Below are positions 45,528 through 58,845 of a stretch of 64,000 nt of DNA, piece by piece. The number at the start of each line of letters is the position of its first letter. The first letter of the stretch is position 1. Under the pieces are notes generated by a model. It made no database searches and was not told the DNA's origin. It worked only from the letters and a program-made list of their open reading frames with translations. A program made the translations under genes and the position numbers. Source of the stretch: Oikopleura dioica (Eukaryota > Chordata > Appendicularia > Copelata > Oikopleuridae); assembly GCA_907165135.1 (NCBI GenBank), contig OU015569.1, positions 8,432,501-8,496,500 of the forward strand. The letters are read 5' to 3'.

Positions 45528-47226
45528 CTATGAGAATGTGATCTTATCTTCAAAAACGCCGAGCAAGGCCATCGCGACAAAGCCCAGTAAAAGTCCAAAA
45601 TTTTGGACGGCAAAGCGAGCCCATCGATTTGGAGTTGTTGATGTCATTTTCAATTGCGGCAACTGAAGGTATTTTTATCTTCACTTCATGTTGGACTTAC
45701 GATATTGACAAGACTAATGTAAATGAAAAGCCCAATAGTCGCACTCAGAAGCCAGTTCCCAGCCTCTGTTTTCTCAGCTAAGCTTTTTGTGGTTATTCCT
45801 AGCTGATCAAGAGATATTTTAATATTAATATGTTGATCTAACCGCGTCCCTAAGACCAAGAAAAAGTCCACCAAAACTGCAGCAAGCCGAAAATAGATTG
45901 AGTAAAAGTGCTTTCCAAATGGTGAGTCCCAAATTCTTAAATTGAAATTTAAAAATCAAATTTTCTTACATTCTTCAACCTGGTAGATTGCAAAGTCTCC
46001 CAGCTCATGAGGGAGCTCATGTAAGAATATAGCAATCGTTGTCGCCATACCAAGTTGCCAGCTGTAACGCCAACTCACACCGATCGCGATTCCGTCAACG
46101 AAATTGTGCATAACATCCCCGACGGCCACACCAATAATACTAGCTTTATCTTTCTCTTTTGCAACCCCTACATCGCTTGTCTTGTCTAAAGTCTCATCGA
46201 GGTCCATTCTGTTGCCGACTTTATCTGCGTTGAAAAAAAAATAAAAGCATAAATTGAGAAAATACTGAAATATAAGAATTCAAAATAACAACGTTTCCTA
46301 AATCATTGTTGGCTGTCGGGGCGCTTGGTTGCGGTCCATGGCTGTGGCCATGTCCACCAAAGCCAGAAATACTACTGAGCGATTCCATAATCCAAAATAA
46401 ATGCATCATCCCAACCGTCAAGGCCATTCTGCCTAAAGCAAGCATGAACTTGCTTTCTTCTTCAGCATGGCCGCCTTCTTCGTCGGAGTGATCGGAATGA
46501 TCTTCAGACTATAAAATCATCTAATTTCGACGGGATTAATCGTCGCAAGCAATTGATTTTTAACAATGACGAGCAAATAGCCTCATTATAAATTTTACCT
46601 CTTCATCATGGTTATGCAGACCTAAGACTTTTGGAAGGATGTGGAAAAACGTGTCGCCAAGCATTGTAGAGATTCCAAGGGCAATGAAAAAGTCAAAGAT
46701 TAGCTCTTGCGATCTTTGGTTGGTTATGCATCTTTGGTTGCAAATAACAATTGTTATTCCAGCCAGCGAGAGCAGACTTATCAGAGCATTCGCAAGAGAC
46801 GCGTATCCATACGCCTTTGCTCTTGTCCAGGCTTCATTGCTATCATTTTCTTCGTGGTCATGATCATCGTGCTCATCATCATCATGCTCATCATCATCAT
46901 GCTCATCATCATGCTCACCATCGTGATCGTGGTCATCTTCATTTTTATGTTCGTGATCACCGTCCTCCTCTAAGAATTCATATAAGTGGTATCGCGGTAA
47001 TATTCAATCCCCACTTTCCTGCCAGGGTAATAAAATGTTACGCAAGAAAAATAATCGGTTAGAAATAATATTTTTAAACTCGAAAAATCATACCTCTCCG
47101 TGTTCTTATTTTTGCGGCTTCCGGGAGAGAAATCACCGATTTTGAGAGAGATTTTGGGAAAAGATTGCAAACTGCTCCATCGAGCAGAATTAACGATAAA
47201 AATAAATATAGGAGCGCCCGCTTCAT
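45528..47226 (-). CDS. SLC39A: LIV-1 subfamily zinc transporter (SLC39/ZIP)
   Basis: Zinc importer with eight TM helices. The start is at 47226 with a signal peptide (LYLFLSLILLDGAVC). A His/Asp-rich extracellular segment coded around 46855-46975 contains repeats of the type DDEHDD. TM segments follow, and a cytosolic His-rich loop contains GHGHSHG. The metal-site helices carry MHNFVDGIAIG and the LIV-1 hallmark HELPHELGDFA, with a C-terminal helix and end VFEDKITFS (TAG 45528-45530). The HELPHELGD signature supports LIV-1 type transport from outside or from vesicle lumen to cytosol. The exact paralogue (ZIP4, 6, 10 or 12) is not decided. The first intron (about 47,093 down to 46,975) is longer than most. 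Confidence 0.9.
46856..46939 (-). repeat. Imperfect ATGATG-type repeat coding an Asp/His run
   Basis: On the plus strand CATCATCATG/CTCATCATC units repeat imperfectly; on the minus strand they code DDEHDDDEHDDDEHDD in the zinc transporter's extracellular loop. This is a coding simple repeat, likely variable in length between individuals. Confidence 0.75.
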
Positions 47227-48130
47227 GACTTCTCTAAACTGCTCTGCTACCGGGCGAAGCGGGATTCTTCACTGAACTCGTTAATAGTCGCTACGGGTCG
47301 CGCCGCTCTAAATCCTTTGAATGAGAATCGCTTTAGTTACGATCGAATGAAAAAAGATTGACATACTCATAACCGCCTAGGGCGCACTTCTTTTCAATCA
47401 TCTTTATGTTCCAAAACGCAAACATCAACAATCAGCATTTACGCTAACATTGATTGATATGTGGATTCATATATATACACACATATTCTAACTTACAAAG
47501 TAATACTTTATCTATAGTATGGCGGCCTCTCTGACAGATCTTCTCCTCAAGACGGCTCATCAAGATCACTAACAACCTCAATTAAGTCAAATTTTATCTC
47601 CACGGCCCTCCAGCTAAAACGCCGAAAAATACTTTTGCAGTAAAAGAAAAATATTTTATTGCTTCAATCATTCTAAGTGAAAGAGAAATCACGTTCTTTG
47701 CGAAAATCGTTTCCCATAAGTTTGATAATAAAATTAAGGCTTTCAATCATAATTCGAGGCTTTGCATCCATCTCATGATCCTCGATGGAGGATGCTCTCA
47801 TGATATTAAACCTGGCCGTTAGATTTGGGATTCTGACGGTTTTAAAAGCCTTTTATTATAATAAAATATCACTTATATTCAAATTTACATGTAAAGTTAA
47901 TACATGGGGTAAGCGATCTTTATTTCCGTTGGAATACCTCTTTGTTAGGTTCACTCTGAAAAACAAGCGCGCCAACACTGCCTTGCCGTTTTTCCATCTG
48001 AAAAACAACCGGTGGCGCCAGCAGTGTTACGGGCAAATTGACGGTTTTCAAAAATTCAGACGCGATAAATCACTTCACTATAACGCACACTTTTTTATTT
48101 CTTCACATTTTCACGAATAGTCATAGAAAT
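47227..48130. other. Intergenic, divergent promoter region
   Basis: Lies between the zinc transporter (minus) and PLAC8-like gene (plus). A 111-codon plus frame from 47785 has no domain content and is not called. Confidence 0.5.
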
Positions 48131-48992
48131 ATGAGTTTGTCCGAGGAAAGTTCAAATGCACCCCCACCGTACCCCAGCGCACCTCCACAGAGTGACAAGC
48201 ATCTCTCACCCGTGTTAGAACGGGGAGAATCCAAAGTAGCTCTTGAGCCCGGCACGCCAGCCAAAGCTGCCCAAAGACTAGGAGTGCCTCCCAATTTACC
48301 TCAACCGGTTACTATGCAGCCTCAGCCCACAGGTAAGACCCTCTTCTTTCAACACAAAAATAGTTTTTTTTAGCTGTGCCCGTGGTTGTCGCCATGAACC
48401 AAACATCCAATGTGCACAACCACATCCACGGAAAACGCAATTGGGACAAGGATTTGTTCGGCTGTGACTGGCATTGCGGTAACAAAAAAGTCGACTGCTG
48501 TGTCAACATTTGTTGCCCAGGTTTCGGCGTTGCTGATGTACAAATGCGAGAAGGTATTACTTAAGACTTTAATAAACTCTAACAGTTTTCAGGGTATACA
48601 CATTTCGCCGCCTTAGCCCTTGGAATGATCGCACATATGGGATCTCCATTTGGCTGTGCGCTTCCTAGTCCATTGAGTGCATGCGTCGTATGCCTTGTAC
48701 GCCAAGAATTTCGACGAAAGCATGGATTCAAAGGCCACTGGTGTCGCGACTGCTGCGCGTCTTTGCTTTGGTAATGCTTCGTTTCAAGAAATAGATCATT
48801 ATATATTTATCTATTCTTATTAGTAAAAACTAAATATTCATTTGAAGTTCACCTTTGGTGATTGGACAAATGCAGAAGCAGCAAGAGAAGTTCGCGGAAC
48901 GAGAACGGCTCATCAAAAACGGCAATTCTTCTGCGCAACTTATCGGGACCTCTGGAGGTGCTTCACGTAATTACGTTCAAGGCAATTACTAA
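48131..48992 (+). CDS. PLAC8-family cysteine-rich protein
   Basis: Exons 48131-48332, 48374-48553, 48593-48770 and 48848-48992 give 234 aa in frame. A Pro/Ser-rich N-terminus (NAPPPYPSAPP) precedes the PLAC8 region: NWDKDLFGCDWHCGNKKVDC, CCVNICCPGFGVADVQ, an ALGMIAHMG segment, RRKHGFKGHWCRDCCASLLC and a helix QMQKQQEKFAERERL. The order C..C cluster, hydrophobic part, Arg-rich-GFKG-C segment and charged helix matches PLAC8/cornifelin proteins. The last exon is found by splicing at 48771-48847; without it the gene would end after LLW. Function in this family is diverse and not clear. The ATG follows CATAG by four bases. Confidence 0.75.
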
Positions 48993-49852
48993 ACGCCTTG
49001 AGCTTTCACAAAATAAGCTGTGCTATCACTCACTGCCAAACTCGCGTTCTCAATAAACTGTTCAATTTATTAGAAGATGTTTTTGTCTTAAATTTGTAGG
49101 AGCAGGAAAATATTCTTTGGTCGCATTTTCATATTCATCAGTTAAAAAAGCAAAACAAATATGGACCATGTTACATGGTGGTTTAGCTGCCACATCTAAA
49201 CATCATGGATTAAGCAAGATGCACTTGAGGTTGAAACTATTCTTCAATGATTGGAACTGCTTTATGATAGTTGGTTAACCTGCAGATATCAATGCATAGT
49301 GACATAACGCGTAAGGGTTCTCAACGAGTCTCTTACATGGTTCGTAATAATCATTAGAGGGATGTTTACTTTATTTGAAGTTTTCTGATCAGATAGCTGT
49401 CAAATAGTAGAAAAATGTGCTCAGAAATTTAATCATAATTTTGACTAGATGATGGTGGCTCGGTTTTTCTTTATTATTATTATCATGGCCTGGCTTAAAT
49501 TAATATATAATTTGCACGTTGAGAGAAAGGAACCAATCAGTTAATCACATGTAAGATAGGTTTCAAAGCGTTTGTTGTCCTTAAAGTTGAGAGAGCTAAA
49601 GTTTGAACGCCTCGCCATCAATCATCGAAGGTAGCACCAGTCGACCATATAGTTTACGGAAGGCACAGTGTTTAGTGGTTAAATTAAGTTATCGCCAGAG
49701 AATCAACGCGGGAAAGAATATTTACAGCAGCGGAAAATTCACAGCGCAAGTATTTTATAGAACTAAATGGGGTCAATCCCTTTTCTCTACCTTTCGTTGA
49801 ATAATTTATATTAAATAGGAAATACGTGAGGAAAAACAACGAGACGTAGAGT
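48993..49852. other. Intergenic between convergent genes
   Basis: PLAC8-like and USP10 converge here. A CAATAAA near 49052 may end the first. No gene is seen; several 60-70 codon frames lack support. Confidence 0.5.
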
Positions 49853-52800
49853 TTATAATCGAGCCCATAACAATAAATAGGGGGTGCGTCTGCTGTCGGC
49901 ATGGAGGACTTCGCTCAGCTTTATTTCAGACACACGGTTATCGTCGATCCGGTACCATTTGGTGCCACGCTTCACCTCTGCCGTGTAGTGGCCGCCCTCA
50001 GCTGAAATACCGTGGTGAAGAACCATCCCGCGTAGTTCATAATCGACGCCACCGCGCGTTTGCTCCTTAACAATGTCAACTATTTATTAAATCGCAGGAT
50101 AATTACCCTTAGCACAGGCGACTGGAGGTAAGGCTCGATTGTGATGCGCTCTCGAACGGTGACCTTACGGTCAATTTTCTTGATCTCGAGAGTTCGGGGA
50201 TTGAATTGAAATCGTTTCATATGAAGAATAAGGAAAGGTGGAAGAGAGGCGAGACTAACTTTGCGCGTTGCCTTAAATATTTCTTACGAGCTTCGGAAAA
50301 GTGTAGATGACCTACCGTTACAGACTGGCCACTTTTTAGTCGGTACTCATCGAGAGTTTCTTCTTTTGGCGTCAGGCGAAGGCACTCTTCGATAGATATT
50401 GCTATAAAAAGAGGTAAGCAATGCTCAGAGTGGAAAAAAATACCTTTTTCGCTACCAGGCACTGGTGGGGGAGGAACTTCAACCTTCAGGGTGAAAAAGG
50501 GTTCTTCTGTGGGTGGTGGGGATTGATGAGGGGGAGGCAGTTTTATAGATGATTGAGAAATCCCACGGAAACCAACAGAAATAGGTGACTCGTCGAAAGC
50601 AGATCCCGTTGCTGAAGTTGCAACAGCAAAGGCTAGAAGGAACGTCAAAGTCAATTCAAATATCGATTGAGAACCTCTAGAACGGCCCGAAATTTGCCAG
50701 CCTTCTCCAGCGGAAGTGACAGTTTGATTCGCTTTTGTGTTGATTCCAGCGGCTTTCTTGAGCGCAACAATTTCATCGTGCATTGCATTAAGAAGAAGAC
50801 TAAGACCTTCCTCGGCATCTTGCTGACCAACAGAGATGGTCGGGTTTAGAGTGGAGATATGGCCGTAGACATCTTTGGCTTCGTAAGCCATTCCACCCTT
50901 CAATTAATGTTATATCTGTGTAACAATCGAATGAATTACCTTGTTGACAACGATCTGGTCAAAAACTTCAGCGAGCTTCGAGCAAGTGGGAAGTAGCCGC
51001 TTGATCTCGGCGCCAATTCGTGCAATCTCCTTCGTATTTTGATGGTCCCCGTTGTTGTTTGAAGTGTATTTGAGCAACTTGCACAGTAAATGATACAGCG
51101 GGTCGCAAACCAAAGCGGTTTGAAGGATAGAGTTCACCCAGCATGAATTTGCCTGGTTGATTAATCCTCGGGGTACACCTTAGTTTATACTTTATTCAGG
51201 AAATTTCACAGGAAAAGTACCTGAGGAATCAATCTCGTTATTTGGCATGTCCAAAATAGATGAAATCTGAAGAGCAGCTTGGTCTACATTAGACTTTATC
51301 GGTGTCTTTTCAGTATCGCCGTTAGCTTGATCTTTGCTAGCCTTAAGCTTTTCATTCTGTTTGGTCTGCTTGGGTCCCTTCGAGGCAACAGACGCCCAGC
51401 TGAATGCTTGCTTTGGGGGTGTGGCTTCTACTGGTTTCGGGCTCGGCCGCGGACCAGAGCTTGCTCCACGTGGATCCGCCTGAGGAAGAGCAGGTCTTCG
51501 CTTTTGATTTTCGTCCTGAATTTAAAAGTTATCCATATTATAATAAACTAATAATTTTTACCTTTGAAGCGGCTGAAATAACAACCGGAGAAATTGTAAG
51601 CGCTCTCGATGGCCTAGAGACTTCCGTCTTCTGCTGGGTCGATACTTGAGCGGGTTGACTCTCCCGGGCACCCGCTGGTTCATTAACCTGTTTGGGCGTT
51701 CTGGGGGCATTTTCTTTTTTCACAACTGGAGATGTTTTTTCTTTTTGAGATGCGTTGATGGAGTTGTTGATATCATTTTGAACTTTTTTCTCTTCACAAT
51801 TATTATTATTAGTTAAGGTCGCTTCTTGGGAGGGTGATTTTACTTCATTTTTTGTAACTTTTTGAACATTGATTGTGGATTTTGGCACGTTCGGCATCTT
51901 CGTTTTATATTCGTATTTATATTCGCTATTTACAGGTCCATCAAAGGTAACCGTTACGTTCTTTTCGTTCCGCGGTCGTTCTCCTTCATCGTTCAAATGA
52001 TCGTTCGGCTGGAAGCTCAGTTTTTGGATACCCTTCAACACATTATCATGATCGTATTCGCCGTCGCTCTCGCTGTCTTCCTGCAAAAATCTAAGCATTT
52101 CTACAGAAGGCTCCATTTCCCACTTGATCGGATCAGATAATTCGTACACTATCTCTTCTTTCTTAATCATGGCAGCTTCAATGTTCTGGTAATCGCTGGA
52201 TTCTTCTTCTACTGTCTTTACTTCTTCTACTTTATCTGTCTCGACTTCATCTTCTATAATTTGAGGTTCGATATTCTCTGGCTCAGCGACCTCAATATTC
52301 TCAACGAGGGGAATTTCTTCTGCGACAAGCACATGACTTTCGGTCTCTGTTGTCGTCAGCTGCTCAGAGGTGACTGAGTTGGGGTCGGCCACCTGACCGA
52401 ATGTCAGGTCCGGATAAGCATCATTCGAAGGAGTTGTCACTAAACAAGAATTCCAGCTCCAGCTTTTTAAATTAACCGGGGATGAATTCAAATGAGATAT
52501 ATTTGACCGTTCTTCAAGAAGGATTTTCAACTTATATCTATTGATATTTTACTATAACTTTGCATAAGCACATAATTCAAGGGTCAATCAATCCCTGACA
52601 AGTACATTAGGCAGGCGAATTTTCTGCTTCGTTATTCTCTGCATTTCCTTTCATTGAAAAAAAAGTTCTACTTGACCTTTGTCCTCGCTGGATCACTCAC
52701 TTGTGCAATGATGTAATATTTCAATGGAATTACAAAATGGATTTTTAGTATTCGCGAAGTTACCTGGTGGATCAGTCGATACTTCTACATTTTCTACTGG

Positions 52801-53803
52801 TGCTTGTTGATCGACATTTGCATCCGTCGGCGCCGGCTGTTGGATGTGAATAACAGGCGTTGGCATCACGGTTCCGTTTTCCGAGGGCAACATTTGCTGA
52901 TGAACCATCTGACTCTGATCAACATGCGTGTAGTATGTTTGCGGATATTGCGCTGGATAATAAACTGGCTGAGATACTTGTGCCTGAAAATGCACCGCTT
53001 GTTGTGGATACATTTGCTGAATGTGTCGTTAATAAACTATTTTCTATTGACGCGCCTACCACTTGGCCCATTTGAGTATACAAATGAGGATCTGTCTGTA
53101 TATATGCCGGATGTTGGTATGTCGGCTGATACATTATTTGTTGATTAGGATCAGCGTAGCCTTGATTCTGGATGTACAGAGGGTGTTGATTGTATTGAGG
53201 CTGACCAGCAGCCATGGTGCTAGCAGTCGTGACGGGCGAACCGTAATCATATTGGACATGGGGCATCGTTTGTGGAATCGCATAACCGTTCGGTTGCATG
53301 CTTAAATTTAAATCATACATGGGAAAAATGCAACACAAACATACCCTTGGACAACCGTGGCCTTTTCTACGTCTCCGTTTGGCTCATTTATACCGTTTGA
53401 GGCGACAGAAATATTGTTTCCGCGAACATGCTGTGGGGGAATATGGCTTTGGATGGGTGCGTAGGAAGTGCCTGTAGCCAACTGATTAGAGAACTGAGGA
53501 TAATGTGGCTGATGAAATGGCGGTGTATATTGGTTTGCGTGTTGGACTTGATTATTGAACTGGGCATTTTGGTCGAAATACGTGTTCTGAAATGATAAAT
53601 GAGAACAAACGTTAAGTTGGCTAGATTACCTGATTGAAATTGTTTCTTTGTGCACCCCGGCTCTTCTTCCTGTAATCTCCTCGGAAGTTCTGTCCACGAT
53701 GTGCTTTAGAATCTCCCGGCCTGAAGAGAAGCATAAACAGGATTCATGAACTAATGAATTACCGCTGCGAAAGATTCGCGCTGACCCGTGGATTTTCTGA
53801 CAT
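49853..53803 (-). CDS. USP10: Ubiquitin carboxyl-terminal hydrolase 10-like deubiquitinase
   Basis: Cysteine protease that removes ubiquitin; USP10 also binds G3BP and PABP-linked complexes. The start is MSENPRVSANLSQR (exon 53803-53763). A Gly/Arg and then Gln/Tyr/Pro-rich disordered region follows, with many PQY/NQ repeats, then an acidic region (about 52530-51700). The USP domain has the Cys box RGLINQANSCWVNSILQT, the helical region with QDAEEGLSLLLNAMHDE (the QDAQEFL-like box), and the His box AEGGHYTAEVKRGTKWYRID. It ends RTPYLLLWARL with TAA 49853-49855. The catalytic Cys and His are present. The long low-complexity N-terminus is longer than needed for catalysis and likely mediates RNA-protein contacts. 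METTL5 lies 118 bp upstream on the same strand. Confidence 0.88.
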
Positions 53804-53921
53804 TTGGAATGAATCAAACTCGTCACCGACGCCCTATTTTCGTTGTCCCATTTTATTACATAAACAACATCTGAAAGTACGATTTCAATTAGAAAATAAG
53901 GAATTGACAGATAGTGTTTAT

Positions 53922-55028
<1,107 letters not shown>

Positions 55029-58000
55029 TTATTTGGCGTATTGGATGTGGTTAGGGTCGGCCTTGCAGCATTCAAGGAATTCCTTGACATCATCTGGACT
55101 TCCAAGCCAGATCGGAACTCGGTAGTGGATGTTCTAAATCATGAGTGAAATGGGAGGTCAACAACCAAGAAAACCTTTGGAGTGACATCCAAGATCGGTT
55201 CGTTGCCGGTGGTGGCCATTCCACCAGCTTTTTCCATGATGAATGCCATCGGGGCAGCTTCGTACAAGTATCGCAGCTAAGAAAGGAAAATTAGCAGTGA
55301 GTCATTGCACCGGTTCATCCGATACTGCGGTACTAAGAACTATAATCCCGGCTTCTCTTATTGGGGCTGAATGCGTGGCCGGCAAAAAAATTAACGCCAA
55401 AGAGCATGATTACACAAGAAAATTGTCGGAAAGTAATCAAAATTTTCTTTAACTCACTGAGTAATGTCCAAGTTAAAATTTCACAAGTCCTTTTGCTATC
55501 GTTTATATGCATTTGGTGTTCAATAACTCTTTTGGTTTTTGAGAATAACAGTGCTGATTTGAATAAGAGAATTGCCTACTTAGAAAGAAGAGAGAAAACG
55601 CTAGAAGATAACTTTATAGGAACGGGACTTTTGTTTTGCAGTTCGTTACTATTCGGAAATATCTTTGCTTCCTTAGATAGAGTTAAAATCAACGTTACAA
55701 AGCGACATATTACGAGAGATAGAAAAGTAAGTCATCATCAAGAGAAAAACTTCAATCACAAAATGCTTAGTCACGAAGAAGGCATAGTGCTTTCATATGA
55801 GGATGAAAAAGAAGACGAAGAACTTCCAGTATTTAATTCAAACATAGGAATGCTTGCCAATATTGAGCCAAACTGAAATCAAGGAGGACTCAAGTTTAAG
55901 AATATTTTATAAGCTTTTCAAAAGAACCAAATGTTCAAATTCCTGAGTACGATGAATCTGAAATCAAAGAAAACGAAGACAGTGAGCCAGAATGTCCATG
56001 GTATAAAGAAGACATTAACTTTGAACAGTTTCCTAACAAAGACGTCAAAAATAAACCTTTGATCAATTTGCGACCAGATCGATTCTTATTCGGCGTTTTT
56101 CCTTATGGTCCGAACAACCAGTTACGAGGGTTCCGCGACACTATTACATTGGCCATAAAAACGAACCGAACGATCGTTCTACCTTATTTTTTCATTCATC
56201 GATCGGAGAAAGCAAGTTCTGTGGCAAATCATGGCTTCCATGAAATAGAAAATGAAGGAATGGTGCCCGCATATAGGAAGGTAGATGTCTTCAAGGCTGG
56301 GTTTTAGATAACAGTAAAAAAGATTTATTTTACTTAATAATTGAACCCCAATAAAAGCTTCAAAAACTCATCCCAGTGGTCAGCTTCGACAAATTTAAAG
56401 AAGTGTGCAAAGAGAAGCTAAATGCAGTGTTTGTAGCAAGAAGGCGAAGTATCAAAGAGAACCGTCAAATGTCGAGAATAAAAACAATCGAAAAGGTGGA
56501 AAATCTCACTCTTGTTAAAGAAAACTTCAAAACTGGAGAGAACCCATTCTACGCGCCAATATATTTTAATGAAACCTGGTCAGACCCTCGAGGTTTCATT
56601 AATATGCCATTCATGGCGAAAAAGGCACCAGATGTATACTACGGCGGGAGAAATGCTCCATGCGCAATGTGGTTCAACCCTTACCGTTCAATTGACTTGG
56701 TTGGGAAACTGAAATACTGGTCAAAACATCGACGGAATCGAGCAAGTAATGTTCACTCCGCTACCAGCGAACAACTTCTGACAGATGACGCAACACTCGC
56801 CGCAAAAGTACTCGAGAGCACTCCTCGACCAGGTGCTATCCGTGAAGTTACGGCGGAATTTACGAACAAAATAATAGGAGTGAGTATCTGAATAAACTTA
56901 AAAAAAACGGCACAAGGTTATGCCGAGAAAGCGAATACGGTCATGCAATCATCATTTAGGGGTCAGATTACGTAGCCCTGCACTGGAGATATGACAAAGC
57001 CGACTGGTTCAAGCACTGCGAGAAAAGCAAGTTCAAAAACAAGCAACTAGAGTTCGACAAGTGCAAGGAACTTGATGAGGTAGCTACGGGAACTCTGATG
57101 GGACGATTTGACCAGTTTCTCGCAAACCTGACGGATCATCATATATGGAACTCGAATACTCTTTATATTGCCTCGCCAATAACTCAATTAAAAATCATTC
57201 TTCACATGAAGCGCGCACTTGTGGACAGATTCCACCGCCGGGTTTTTACAACAGTGGACTTTCTTAAGTTCCTCAGAGAAAAATACAGGTAAGAATTTTT
57301 TTAGGCATTTAACTTTAGTTATTAGCGGATGCGCGCCAAAAACACTGGATAACGATTTGCATGACGTTCTTTCTCTTTCGGAAATGGAATTGTGCTCTCA
57401 ATCGAAAGGTTTGATTTCTTTAGAGATTCAATAATCAAAATAATTTCAAGTATTTGTACGCTCAGGAGGATCTAGCTGGAGTTACAATATCGAACAAGAA
57501 AGGCTAGCGAAACTATCCTCCTATAACGACACAACAAACACTTTCTTAATTTCGGGTGATGAGAGTGACATTGATACATTCGATTAAATTCTAGTTACGA
57601 AAAATGCAAAATAAACTTCAATCTTGACACTATATAACAACCTTTCCGTTGGGCGTCTTTTTGTGTGCTGGGTAGCCGAATATGCCGCCATAGACAAGTG
57701 TTCGATGAACATCAGCTACCATAGAGCCAATGTATCTTGCACCGTAAGGAGATCCAGTTGCGGGATCCTTTTTATTTTGAATGTATTGCTTGGTCGCGTC
57801 GTCCCAGTACTTAGCGTATCCCTCGTTGATACTGAAGATTTTTCCACGTGGCTTTTTGGAACTCAGAATTTCGATTTATGGCTAGATATATTATGTACAG
57901 TGCAAATGAGCGCGTGATAAGTTACTCTTATGAGTTCAGACCGTAGCTTGATGGACATTGCGGCTTCAGTAAGAATGAACTCACCAATATTTGGGTCAAG

Positions 58001-58805
58001 CATAAACATGGATGGAGCTTCCCCGAATGAGTTGACGATAACAGTTGCGGATCCGTAGAGAGCGTATCCAGCTGCGATCATTTTTCGACCAGGAACCAAG
58101 ACATCGTTGATAGAACCGTCGGTTTCCTAGAGAGATAATTTGGTTGTTGGACTCTAATTCGTGAGCCTGGGACGAAAACGCGGACACACAACGCAACGAG
58201 AACAAGTTCATTTGGGTGGGGAGAACTGCCAGTAAGCTGGGTAACCATGCGGACCGAGAAGATCCCACCTGTGACCAGTGATTGCTCTCGTTAGTTCGGT
58301 CGCATATGATAAGAATGCAAGTTATGGTGAGTAGCTGGAGTACCTTTTTGTAAATTCCCCAAATTGTTCCGATTGATACCAGACAGTCGATATTCGAAGA
58401 ACCATCTAGGGGGTCGAAGGTGACTATGTATTTGCCAGCGCGATCAGCTTCGATTGTAACTGCATCTTCGTCTTCCTCGGAAATCAAGGTACAGCAAGAA
58501 AACGATGATTTGAGCATGTTCATGACCAAGTCATTGGACAAAACATCCAGTTTTTTCTAAATTGCCGTCGTTAACATCCATTCACGCAAGAAAAGGAGTA
58601 CCTGATCGTCACCAGTGGCGTTCTCCTGGCCAGCTAAGCCCATAAGATTGTTGAGACCAGCCACACGGACAGCACTGGAAATGGCTTTGATAGCAGCAAC
58701 TAACGAGTTCATGAGCTGCGTGAATTCGCCCGTAGCATTGGACTTCCGCTGCTGCTCGGTGATGTACCGAGAAATGGTCATCATATTCGTATCCATGGCC
58801 ACCAT
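55029..58805 (-). CDS. FBP1: Fructose-1,6-bisphosphatase
   Basis: Gluconeogenic enzyme that hydrolyses fructose-1,6-bisphosphate. Exons 58805-58602, 58556-58344, 58126-57942, 57861-57642, 55276-55175 and 55133-55029 give 342 aa, the usual length. Visible: N-terminal allosteric region, [35 protein letters not shown], the metal and catalytic motif [56 protein letters not shown] and [12 protein letters not shown]. All active-site segments are intact. Intron 4 (55277-57641, 2,365 bp) is about 50 times the local norm and contains an entire plus-strand gene. The ATG is 40 bp from the DHX34 stop, five bases after TTTATTTAG, so it is probably the downstream gene of a two-gene operon. Confidence 0.96.
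55406..57587 (+). CDS. GDP-fucose protein O-fucosyltransferase-like type II membrane protein, nested in FBP intron
   Basis: Exons 55406-55847, 55925-56295, 56358-56879, 56960-57288, 57326-57408 and 57451-57587 give 627 aa in frame. A cytosolic N-terminus is followed by one TM ([18 protein letters not shown]) and a charged stem. A catalytic domain of the O-FucT superfamily type then reads [61 protein letters not shown] and a late [10 protein letters not shown]. The Arg-rich HWRYD and GxxNQ(L)R motifs are the usual GDP-fucose-binding signatures of this group. The first intron keeps frame as GA-AG (55848-55924) and the second as GC-AG (56296-56357). The whole gene lies antisense inside FBP intron 4. 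The acceptor substrate is unknown. Confidence 0.75.
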
Positions 58806-58810
58806 GACTT

Positions 58811-58819
58811 CTAAATAAA
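58811..58819 (-). promoter_or_regulatory. Probable spliced-leader acceptor for FBP
   Basis: On the minus strand TTTATTTAG ends five bases before the FBP ATG and 26 bases after the DHX34 TGA. A U-rich AG in so short an intercistronic gap is the expected site for trans-splicing of the downstream gene. Confidence 0.6.
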
Positions 58820-58845
58820 GTTACAAATTAGGCCGTATTGGTCTT

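Noticed and set aside
46707-47062. Plus-strand frames rich in Ile/Val or His
   Set aside because: They are antisense shadows of the Asp/His codon repeat in the zinc transporter.
57863-58099. Minus frame running past the FBP exon at 57942
   Set aside because: Read-through into an intron; splicing from 57942 to 57861 restores the enzyme sequence.
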